A DNA stretch of 64,000 nt from Collinsella sp. AM18-10. Its GTDB lineage: Bacteria; Actinomycetota; Coriobacteriia; Coriobacteriales; Coriobacteriaceae. The notes beneath the pieces were generated by a model, which saw only the letters and a list, made by a program, of their open reading frames with translations, was not told the DNA's origin and made no database searches. Position 1 is the first letter of the stretch. Each line of letters opens with the position of its first letter. Shown here one piece after another: positions 41,525 to 49,012 of the stretch. Where the stretch lies: NCBI RefSeq assembly GCF_003471585.1, contig NZ_QRJO01000005.1, positions 81,307-145,306 of the forward strand, in the 5' to 3' direction. The position numbers were made by a program, and so were the translations under genes.

Positions 41525-42157
41525 CTATGCCGTAAGCGGCGCCGCTTCAGCGCCCCTGCGGCTCTTACTGCCTCGATCTTTCCAGAAGGGCGAAACGGCT
41601 TTCTTCGCCCAAAGGGCAGAGAGGCGCGCGATCTGCTTGGACGCCGTCCAGGCACCGGCTCCCGCGAGGAGCGCCACACCGATGGAAGCGAATCCCATTC
41701 CCATCGAGGTTAAAACGTACGGAACATGCCCGATAATGATGCCGTCCACGGTGAACAGGAGCCCCACCACGCCCGCGCCCCCGAATGCCGCGGCCACGAT
41801 CCACACGCAGAGCGCAAGAACCCAAATGCAGATGTAGACTGTAGCGGCAACGGCGACGAACGCGAACAGCAGCGGAATCCATACCGGAGAGCCCACGATG
41901 GCGAGCGCCCATAGAAGCGCCGTGCTCTTGCGCTTGGTCCTCGCAATTGCGCGCGGCACGGCGGGCAGTTCGTCGAGCGTTGCCTCGGCGACCTCACCGA
42001 GCGTGCCCATGGCGGCCACAGCCTCGGCCTCCGTCATGCCGTCCTCCATACGGTCGGCGATGGCCTCCGCGTAGAACTCCTGCGTTTCCTTTACCTGATC
42101 TGCCGGCAGACAGGCCAGAAGCTCGCCCAGCCGGTTCAAGAACTCATCGCGCGTCAT
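41525..42157 (-). CDS. DUF1700 family membrane protein
   Basis: A 210-residue protein with a cytoplasmic N-terminal domain (MTRDEFLNRLGELLACLPADQVKETQEFYAEAIADRMEDGMTEAEAVAAMGTLGEVAEATLDEL, typical DUF1700), followed by four to six helices (LLWALAIVGSPVWIPLLFAFVAVAATVYICIWVLALCVWIVAAAFGGAGVVGLLF and further). DUF1700/HAAS proteins follow PadR regulators and may act as membrane sensors. Start ATG 42157 overlaps the padR end by 14 bases; GGGAG 6 bases upstream. Followed 14 bases later by the short DUF4097-like gene. Confidence 0.8.
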   Translation of the reverse strand: MTRDEFLNRLGELLACLPADQVKETQEFYAEAIADRMEDGMTEAEAVAAMGTLGEVAEATLDELPAVPRAIARTKRKSTALLWALAIVGSPVWIPLLFAFVAVAATVYICIWVLALCVWIVAAAFGGAGVVGLLFTVDGIIIGHVPYVLTSMGMGFASIGVALLAGAGAWTASKQIARLSALWAKKAVSPFWKDRGSKSRRGAEAAPLTA

Positions 42158-42464
42158 GGTGCGCTCCCTTCACGTAACTGTAGATTTCCTGCACGGATGG
42201 CCATTCGGCGAGGAACTCGGCGATACGCTCATGCCCGGTGTCCGTGATGCGGTAGTACCTTCGCAGCCGCCCGTTGTGCTCGGCGGAGCGCGCCGTGATG
42301 CACCCTGCCTTCTCCAGGCGCTTGAGCAACGGATAGAGCGTGGACTCCGTGAGCCCCATGCTCGCGGGCACGTCCTTCACGATCTGATAGCCGTAGGATT
42401 CCTCGCCCGAGACGGCCGCGAGCACGCAGGCCTCGAGGAAGCCGCGCTTCATCTGCGCCTCCAT
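42144..42464 (-). CDS. PadR-family transcriptional repressor
   Basis: A 106-residue winged-helix regulator: MEAQMKRGFLEACVLAAVSGEESYGYQIVKDVPASMGLTESTLYPLLKRLEKAGCITARSAEHNGRLRRYYRITDTGHERIAEFLAEW, with the PadR motifs SYGYQI, STLYPLLKRLEK and RRYYRIT in place. PadR repressors respond to membrane or antibiotic stress. Start ATG 42464 has AAAGGAGG 7 bases upstream. A palindromic operator lies just upstream (42501-42519), as in autoregulated PadR genes. Confidence 0.9.
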   Translation of the reverse strand: MEAQMKRGFLEACVLAAVSGEESYGYQIVKDVPASMGLTESTLYPLLKRLEKAGCITARSAEHNGRLRRYYRITDTGHERIAEFLAEWPSVQEIYSYVKGAHHDAR

Positions 42465-42500
42465 CCGCACACCTCCTTTCGTAGTATACTGTGTAACACC

Positions 42501-42519
42501 TACTATATGACACATAGTA
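42501..42519 (-). promoter_or_regulatory. PadR operator-like palindrome
   Basis: TACTATATGACACATAGTA: 9-bp arms with one mismatch around a central A, 36 bases before the padR start. PadR-type operators are AT-rich dyads near their own promoters. Confidence 0.5.
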
Positions 42520-42693
42520 TATGATGTCAACAGTTGTCGTATAGGGAGCCCGGTCTGTCTGTCCCCGGTATAGCGACGAGTGTCGGTTGACGCATCGCGC
42601 GAAACACCAACCAGTGCTCCTTTGATGCAACTCTCATTCGACCACATTTCTGAGCAGCTACCTTCCCGCACCAAAGCGTGCCTGATCCTGGGA

Positions 42694-42749
42694 TAGTCGT
42701 TGGGGACGTTCTTGAATGAATAGTCGTTTAAGAACGTCCCTAACGACTA
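42694..42749. repeat. palindrome copy B
   Basis: Arms of 20 bp (42694-42713 and 42730-42749) with one wobble pair around a 16-base loop. Shares its inner sequence with copy A at 41108, differing mainly in outer bases. Confidence 0.7.
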
Positions 42750-42763
42750 CTTCTATACAGCAA

Positions 42764-42798
42764 AAAGGGGTGCTGACCATTTCGGTCAGCACCCCTTT
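42764..42798. terminator. 15-bp perfect hairpin before cutC
   Basis: AAAGGGGTGCTGACC / GGTCAGCACCCCTTT with a 5-base loop, flanked by A and T runs. It lies between copy B and a third hairpin and could terminate transcription from either side. Confidence 0.55.
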
Positions 42799-42800
42799 AA

Positions 42801-42865
42801 GTTGCGGTGAAATAGGGACTGAATACGGGCTCCAGAGGCCAAAACAGTCCCTATTCCACCGCAAC
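42801..42865. repeat. third hairpin before cutC
   Basis: 21-bp arms (42801-42821 and 42845-42865) with one mismatch around a 23-base loop; includes AATAGGGACTG. Ends 60 bases before the cutC start, so the cutC promoter, if local, must lie in or after it. The rest of 42520-42693 holds no recognised feature. Confidence 0.6.
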
Positions 42866-42925
42866 TTCATGGGGGCGTGCGACAATGCCCGTCGGAAAAC
42901 ATTTGCTGTCTTTGGGGGTCTATCT

Positions 42926-43603
42926 ATGCTGTGCGAGTTTTGTGCCGAGAACTTTGAGCGAGTGCCGGCGGCCATCAAGGCCGGTGCGGGTCGCATTGAG
43001 CTGTGCGACAACTTGGCCGTTGGTGGCACTACGCCTTCGGCCGGCGTTATCAGCGCTACGACCAACTATGCTCACGAGCACGATGCACGGGTGATGTGCA
43101 TGATTCGCCCGCGTGGCGGTGACTTTCATTACAACCAAGACGAGCTGCGCATGATGGAGATGGACCTGGGCCTTGCCGTAAGCGCCGGCGTTGACGGCTT
43201 GGTCTTTGGCTGCTGCAAGCCCTGCGCTGGCGGATGGGCGCTCGACGAGCTTACGTTGGGCGCCCTCGTGATGGCCGCGGGCTGCGCGACCGAGGAATGC
43301 AAGCGTGAGCCCATCGACATCACCTTCCACATGGCGTTTGACCAGCTCTCGCCCGAGGCTCAACTCGATGCCGTCGATACGCTCTCCGATTGCGGCGTTA
43401 CGCGCATCCTGACGCACGGCGGTGCCGCCGGCACGCCGATCGAGGACAACCTGGAGCATCTGTCGCGTCTTATCGAGTGTGCGGGAGACCGCCTGACCAT
43501 CCTCCCCGGCGGCGGCATTTCCACGGCCAACCGCGATACCGTGGCGGCGGCACTGGGCGTCTCCGAGCTCCATGGCACCAAGATCGTGCCGCTGGAGGTA
43601 TAA
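42926..43603 (+). CDS. cutC: CutC family protein
   Basis: A 225-residue TIM-barrel protein beginning MLCEFCAENFERVPAAIKAGAGRIELCDNLAVGGTTPSAGVI, with MIRPRGGDFHYN, TFHMAFDQ and ILTHGGA; all match CutC. The family was named for copper homeostasis but its enzymatic role is not settled. Start ATG 42926 follows GGGGGTC at a spacing of 7. It is followed 3 bases later by a DUF4931 gene. Confidence 0.9.
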   Translation: MLCEFCAENFERVPAAIKAGAGRIELCDNLAVGGTTPSAGVISATTNYAHEHDARVMCMIRPRGGDFHYNQDELRMMEMDLGLAVSAGVDGLVFGCCKPCAGGWALDELTLGALVMAAGCATEECKREPIDITFHMAFDQLSPEAQLDAVDTLSDCGVTRILTHGGAAGTPIEDNLEHLSRLIECAGDRLTILPGGGISTANRDTVAAALGVSELHGTKIVPLEV

Positions 43604-43606
43604 CCC

Positions 43607-44407
43607 GTGGCGCTGGTATTTGACGTTCAGCAGGCGAGCGGCAAGCCCGATGACAACCGTCGCCCTGGCACCGCGTGCCCCTTTTGCGACACGGAGGGAC
43701 TCGCCAACATCATCCAGCGCGATGGTGACTGCATCTGGCTCGAGAATAAGTTCAAAACCTTGCGCGCCACCCGTCAGACCGTATTGATCGAGTCGGCCAA
43801 TCACGACGCCGACCTGGTGACCTACGAACCGGATGAGCTGCATCATGTGATGCGGTTTGCCCTGGGCTGTTGGCAGCAGATGATCGATTCCCAACAGTAC
43901 CGCAGTGTGCTCATGTACAAGAACAAAGGCCCGCTTTCGGGCGGCAGCCTGGTCCATCCGCACATGCAGATTGTGGGCTTGGAACAGGAGGACGGCTATG
44001 CGGCGCTGACTTCCGCCAATTTCGAAGGCATCAATGTCTGGCAGCAGGGGAGAATCTCGGTCAACATCTCAACCGAGCCCATCATGGGATTCTTTGAGCT
44101 CAACGTCTCGGCTCCACAGGGAATCGCCGCCAGCGACGACGCCCACGACCAAGCCGAAACGGACCTGTTTGCCGATGCGATTCAGGTGGCCCTGCGCTAT
44201 ATCCTGCACGAGCACCACGGCGGTCGCGCGGAGTCGTACAACTTGTTCTTCTACCACATGGGTGGTCGGACCATTGCCAAGGCGCTGCCGCGTTGGGTGG
44301 TTTCGCCCTACTTTGTGGGCTATCGTCTGGCCCAGGTCAATGCCGAAACCACGCTCGATGGCGATGCGGAGCGCCTGCGCATGCATTTGGAAACGTTCAC
44401 GTCGTAA
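43607..44407 (+). CDS. DUF4931 / GalT-like HIT-fold protein
   Basis: A 266-residue protein with a zinc-type CPFC (residues 24-27) and a HIT-like SLVHPHMQIVG (about 122-132), the histidine pattern of GalT-related nucleotidyl transferases and DUF4931. It could act on nucleotides or sugar phosphates; the substrate is unknown. GTG start at 43607. Probably cotranscribed with cutC. Confidence 0.7.
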   Translation: MALVFDVQQASGKPDDNRRPGTACPFCDTEGLANIIQRDGDCIWLENKFKTLRATRQTVLIESANHDADLVTYEPDELHHVMRFALGCWQQMIDSQQYRSVLMYKNKGPLSGGSLVHPHMQIVGLEQEDGYAALTSANFEGINVWQQGRISVNISTEPIMGFFELNVSAPQGIAASDDAHDQAETDLFADAIQVALRYILHEHHGGRAESYNLFFYHMGGRTIAKALPRWVVSPYFVGYRLAQVNAETTLDGDAERLRMHLETFTS

Positions 44408-44434
44408 TGCGAACATCCGCGTAATGCGGACAGC

Positions 44435-45433
44435 CTAGCGTGCCATGGCGTCGCGACCGGCCTCGACCCGCTTGCGCTGGGCGGCGCGCTCCTCGCCGGT
44501 CAGGCGCTCAAAGAGATGCCCGATAATTGAGGCCAACACCTGCTGAAACAGCGTTCCGCACATGACGGGAAACACGACTTCGCCCGGAAAGTATTGCGTG
44601 GCGATGACGGCGCCCGAAGAGATATTGCGCATGCCGCAGGTAAAGCATATGGTGGTCGTTTCGCTATACGGCAGATGCGGCGCACGGGCGACCAGAAAAC
44701 CGACGACAAAGCCGCTGATGGCGAAGGTCAAAATAAAGAGGGCGACTTCCAGGCGCACCGCGTTCATGTGCAGCACGTACTCGCTCATGGCGGTGGAGTT
44801 GGACGCGATGACGCCCATCATCATGAACTTGCAGGCGGGCGAGAGCGCGGGGGAGAGTTTCTCGTGTCCCCATCCACGCGTGAGCTCGTTGATCATGATG
44901 CCGAGCACGGCGGGGATAGCGATCATAAAGGCCATGTCCTGCATCATGCTCGGCACATCGATCGAGACGGTGGCACCCAGCAAGAGCTTAAGCGTGAGCG
45001 GAATCGTCACAGGCGAGATAACCGAGGACGTCAGGATAATGGTGAGCGCGAGCGGGCCGTTGCCGCCAAACATGCTAATCCACATAAAGGCAGTGACTGC
45101 CACGGGTACGCTGTACTCGAGCACGATGCCGCAGACAAGGTTGGGATTGGAACCAAAGAACAGTGAGCCCACGGCATACGCCGCGATGGGGATGAGCACA
45201 GCCGAGACAAATAACGCCAAAATCAAATGTAGCGGACGGCGGAACACCTCGGTTACCTGGTGGAAGGTGTTGCTGAGCGCACCCTGAAACGTCATAAAGG
45301 CAAACAGGGCGGGAACGATGGGCTTGAGCACGCCGATCTGCTGGGGAAAGAGCACGCCGAGCGCCACGCAAATCGGAACGATGATTTGCATGTGTCCCGC
45401 GAGAAATTTGCCCAGTCCAACCCACTGCTTCAT
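44435..45433 (-). CDS. bile acid:sodium symporter (BASS) family transporter
   Basis: A 332-residue membrane protein with nine or ten helices: MQIIVPICVALGVLFPQQIGVLKPIVPALFAFMTFQGAL, LEYSVPVAVTAFMW, TSSVISPVTIPLTLKLLLG and CFTCGMRNISSGAVIA (the cross-over motif typical of BASS proteins). Probably imports an organic anion with sodium; substrate unknown. Start ATG 45433. Converges with the cutC-DUF4931 pair. Confidence 0.8.
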   Translation of the reverse strand: MKQWVGLGKFLAGHMQIIVPICVALGVLFPQQIGVLKPIVPALFAFMTFQGALSNTFHQVTEVFRRPLHLILALFVSAVLIPIAAYAVGSLFFGSNPNLVCGIVLEYSVPVAVTAFMWISMFGGNGPLALTIILTSSVISPVTIPLTLKLLLGATVSIDVPSMMQDMAFMIAIPAVLGIMINELTRGWGHEKLSPALSPACKFMMMGVIASNSTAMSEYVLHMNAVRLEVALFILTFAISGFVVGFLVARAPHLPYSETTTICFTCGMRNISSGAVIATQYFPGEVVFPVMCGTLFQQVLASIIGHLFERLTGEERAAQRKRVEAGRDAMAR

Positions 45434-45657
45434 ATGCGCTTGCGACTCCCTTTGCTCGTGAATCCGTTTTGAATGGATATGCTAGACGCTCGCACGCGTC
45501 CGTGCGTCAGAAACGCTTGATTATTTCGAGGCTATTACCGGCATCGTTTATCGAAACCGCGGCGTGCTGCGGCGATTGGCGTCCGCACTGCACGGTATAA
45601 TAAATCCGTTCAACAGATCTGCCTGCCGAAGCGGGCATACACAGAGGACTCATCGCT

Positions 45658-45723
45658 ATGAACCGTGAGAGGTATCGCGGCGACCTGCCCCTATCGGGGG
45701 TGGGCGCCTATGTCATCGCTTAA
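45658..45723 (+). CDS. possible leader peptide overlapping recJ start
   Basis: A 21-codon frame begins at ATG 45658 (AGAGGA 8 bases upstream) and ends at TAA 45721-45723, overlapping the recJ ATG at 45710 in another frame. Translation of it would bring ribosomes to the recJ start, which has only a weak GGGGGTGGG site. It may be a coupling leader, or chance. Confidence 0.3.
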   Translation: MNRERYRGDLPLSGVGAYVIA

Positions 45724-48700
45724 GACGACGCATCGCTGGGCGGTCGCTCATCAAAACCCCGAGCTCGAAAAGGAGCTTTCGGCTGGCCTGGGCATACCCG
45801 GGTTGGTGGCGCGCATTATGGTTGCGCACGGCATTACATCCATCGAAGAAGGCCAGCTGTTTTTGACGCCTTCGCTCGATCGCGACTGGGCGGACCCGCT
45901 CGTTATCCCGGGCATGTCGCTCGTTGCCGACCGCGTCGAGCGTGCTATTCGCAACCACGAGCACATTGCAGTCTTTGGCGATTTTGACGTTGACGGTATT
46001 ACGTCGACCTGTCTGTTGACCGAGGCACTGCGCACGTTTGGAGCCGATGTCACGCCGTTTATTCCGCATCGCTTTGACGAGGGCTACGGTCTTTCGCGCG
46101 CGGCGCTCGACCGCGTTAACGAGCTCGCTCGCCCCCAGCTGATCGTGACCGTCGATAACGGCATTGCCGCCAAGGAAGAGGTCTCCTATCTGGAGAGCCT
46201 GGGGATCGATTTGGTGGTCACGGACCATCACGAGCCGTCCGACCAGGTGCCGCGGGGCGTGCCCCTGACCGACCCCAAGCTCGAGGACGAGGGTCCCTCG
46301 CGCGAGCTTGCCGGTGCCGGCGTGGCGCTTAAGCTGGTGCAGGTTCTGGGCGAGCGTTTGGGCAAGCCGTCGTATTGGCGTTCGCTGATAGAGGTCGCGG
46401 CGCTGGGCACCGTGTCCGACATGATGCCGCTCACGCCCGAGAATCGCGCACTGGTCGCCGAGGGCATCCAGCAGATGCGCGTGACGGCCCGTCCCGGCTA
46501 TATCGCGCTTGCCGCACTTGCCAAGGCCGACCTTTCTACCATTACGGCCGATGGCCTGTCGTTTTCGCTCATCCCTCGCCTGAATGCTGCCGGCCGCATG
46601 GCTGATCCCAAGCTGGCGCTCGACCTGCTGCTTGCCCGTGATCCTATTGAAGCAAGTGCACTGGCAGCCGAGCTCGAGGAAATCAATCGCCAACGCCGCG
46701 AGATCGAGGCCGAGCTTACGCGCGATGCCATGGCGAAGGTCGAGGAGACGTATGACGGCGGGCGCGCAATCGTCGTGGGCGGTGAGGGCTGGCACGAGGG
46801 CGTCAAGGGCATCGTGGCGAGCCGCCTGACCAATCGCTACCACGTGCCGGCGCTGCTCTTCTCGATCGAGGACGGTATCGCTCGCGGATCGGGCCGCTCG
46901 GTGGGCAAAGTCAACCTGTTCGACGCCGTCGAGCGTTGCTCCGACCTGTTGATTCGTCGCGGCGGGCATGCCGGTGCGGTGGGTGTGACCATCGAGGCAT
47001 ACAAGCTCGATGAGTTCCGCCGTCGCCTTTCGGCCGTGCTATCGGAGCTTCCCGCCGATGACTTTGAGGACACTGACGAGGTTGCCGCCACCGTTGACCT
47101 CTCCGAGCTGAATATCGAAACTATCGAGCAGATTTCTCGTCTTGAGCCGTTTGGCCAGGGCAATAAGGTGCCGCTTCTGGCCGCCGAGGGCGTGACGATG
47201 TGCGATCGCGCCGTGGTGGGCAAAACCGGCGAGCACATGCGCTTTGTGGCGACCGATGGCGCCGCGAGTGTGCCGGCCATCATGTTCCGCGTGCCGCAAA
47301 TCGATAAGCTCATCAACTGCGATAGCGCTGTCGACTTGGTGTTCGAGGCCGTTGCCGAGCATTGGCAGGGGCGTGTGAAGCCCAAGCTCATGATCAAGGA
47401 TGTCTTGGTCCGCGATACCACGCTGCCCAGCGTCGACGATCCGGCATGCGAGCTTCGTCGTGGCGTGCAGCCGGCGGATTCCGGCCTGCGCCTGGAGTCG
47501 CGTAAGCGCGAGACGCTCGCCCAGCTTTCCTATACCGAGCTCACGCGCTCGCTTATCCATAGCTTTATCGGATCGAACCAGCCGCACCGCGCGCAGGTTG
47601 AGGCGCTCGATGCCTTGGCCGACCACCAGAGCGTCTTGGCCGTTATGGGAACGGGCCGCGGCAAGTCTCTCATCTTCCATGTACATGCTGCGCGCGAGGC
47701 TGTCCTTCGCGGACGTGCGAGCATCTTTGTCTATCCGCTGCGTGCGCTTGTTGCCGACCAGGCATATCACCTCTCGTCGACGATGGCAGCGCTTGGCATT
47801 GGCGTTGGCGTGCTGACCGGCGAGACCGTGGAGGCCGCACGCGATGATGTGTTCGCCGGCCTAGCTTCGGGCCGCACCGGTATCGTGCTCACGACGCCCG
47901 AGTTCCTATCTATCCACCGTGACCGCTTCGCGCGTTCGGGCCGCATCGGCTTTGTCGTTATCGATGAGGCGCACCACGCCGGCCTTGCCAAGGGCGGCGA
48001 CCGCAGCGCCTATCTCGACATGCCCGATATCCTCAAAGCCCTGGGCGACCCGGTTGTTATGGCTGCGACGGCCACCGCGACGGCTCCGGTCGTGGCCGAG
48101 CTTGCCCGCATGCTGCCGATTACTCGCACGGTGGTCGACGAGACGGTGCGCGAGAACCTGCAGCTCGAGGACGACCGCGACCTTGCGAGCCGCGAGAACC
48201 GTTTGGTGTCGATCGTGGCGACGGGGGAGAAGACCGTCATTTACGTCAATTCGCGCGACCAGTCCGTGGCGCTCGCCAAGACGTTGCGCAAGCGTGTGCC
48301 CGATTGCGCAACCCATATCGCGTTCTATAACGCGGGGCTTGCGCGCTCCGATCGCCGCCGCGTGGAGGAAGCATTCCGAGACGGAAGCCTCAGCTGCATC
48401 GTTTCGACCTCCGCCTTTGGCGAGGGTGTCAATCTGCCCGATATCCGCCATGTCGTGCTGTACCACATGCCGTTTGGCGCCATTGAGTTCAACCAGATGA
48501 GCGGGCGTGCCGGTCGTGACGGACAGCCCGCCGTGATCCACCTGCTCTATTCGTCGCGCGATGCCCGCATCAACGAGCGCCTGCTCGACTGCTACGCACC
48601 CGAGCGCGACGAACTCGTCACACTCTATCGTGCGCTGCAGACCATGTGGCGCTCCAACCGCGGTAAGACCGGGGATGATTCATTCTGCGCAAGCGATATC

Positions 48701-48997
48701 GACATCGCGCAGATGTGCCTTGCCATCGATGCTCGCACGCCGGTCGACGAGCGCTCGGTGGAAAGTGGCTTGGGAATCTTCGAAGAGCTTGGTTTCTGTC
48801 GCGTTTCGGGGTTTGACGACACCCGTCGCATCGCGATGGCCGAAAACCCCGGCCGTGTGCAATTGAGCAGGTCAATTCGCTATTTGGAGGGCTTGCGCTC
48901 GCGCATGGAGTTCTCGGCTTTCCGGAGTTGGGCGCTCGATTCGTGCGCTTCTGATATGCTAGCCAAAGTTAACCGCCCGATCGTACCGCGGGCCTAG
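45710..48997 (+). CDS. recJ: RecJ exonuclease fused to a RecQ-like DEAH helicase
   Basis: A 1,095-residue protein. Residues 1-570 are RecJ, a 5'-3' single-strand DNA exonuclease: DFDVDG (91-96), VTVDNG (147-151), TDHH (171-174), LNAAGRM, GGEGWHEGVKGIVASRL, and RRGGHAGAVG. Residues 620-1095 are an SF2 helicase: AVMGTGRGKSLIF (647-653), FVYPLRALVADQ, VIDEAHHAG (DEAH at 752-755), MAATATAT, TSAFGEGVNLPDIRHVVLYHMPFGAIEFNQMSGRAGRDGQP. The pairing of RecJ and RecQ-like activities in one chain is unusual: usually they are separate and cooperate in RecF-type recombination. ATG at 45710 is chosen; a GTG at 45665 in frame would add 15 residues. relA follows 16 bases after the stop. Confidence 0.85.
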   Translation: MSSLKTTHRWAVAHQNPELEKELSAGLGIPGLVARIMVAHGITSIEEGQLFLTPSLDRDWADPLVIPGMSLVADRVERAIRNHEHIAVFGDFDVDGITSTCLLTEALRTFGADVTPFIPHRFDEGYGLSRAALDRVNELARPQLIVTVDNGIAAKEEVSYLESLGIDLVVTDHHEPSDQVPRGVPLTDPKLEDEGPSRELAGAGVALKLVQVLGERLGKPSYWRSLIEVAALGTVSDMMPLTPENRALVAEGIQQMRVTARPGYIALAALAKADLSTITADGLSFSLIPRLNAAGRMADPKLALDLLLARDPIEASALAAELEEINRQRREIEAELTRDAMAKVEETYDGGRAIVVGGEGWHEGVKGIVASRLTNRYHVPALLFSIEDGIARGSGRSVGKVNLFDAVERCSDLLIRRGGHAGAVGVTIEAYKLDEFRRRLSAVLSELPADDFEDTDEVAATVDLSELNIETIEQISRLEPFGQGNKVPLLAAEGVTMCDRAVVGKTGEHMRFVATDGAASVPAIMFRVPQIDKLINCDSAVDLVFEAVAEHWQGRVKPKLMIKDVLVRDTTLPSVDDPACELRRGVQPADSGLRLESRKRETLAQLSYTELTRSLIHSFIGSNQPHRAQVEALDALADHQSVLAVMGTGRGKSLIFHVHAAREAVLRGRASIFVYPLRALVADQAYHLSSTMAALGIGVGVLTGETVEAARDDVFAGLASGRTGIVLTTPEFLSIHRDRFARSGRIGFVVIDEAHHAGLAKGGDRSAYLDMPDILKALGDPVVMAATATATAPVVAELARMLPITRTVVDETVRENLQLEDDRDLASRENRLVSIVATGEKTVIYVNSRDQSVALAKTLRKRVPDCATHIAFYNAGLARSDRRRVEEAFRDGSLSCIVSTSAFGEGVNLPDIRHVVLYHMPFGAIEFNQMSGRAGRDGQPAVIHLLYSSRDARINERLLDCYAPERDELVTLYRALQTMWRSNRGKTGDDSFCASDIDIAQMCLAIDARTPVDERSVESGLGIFEELGFCRVSGFDDTRRIAMAENPGRVQLSRSIRYLEGLRSRMEFSAFRSWALDSCASDMLAKVNRPIVPRA

Positions 48998-49012
48998 GGG
49001 AAGGGGACCTCG

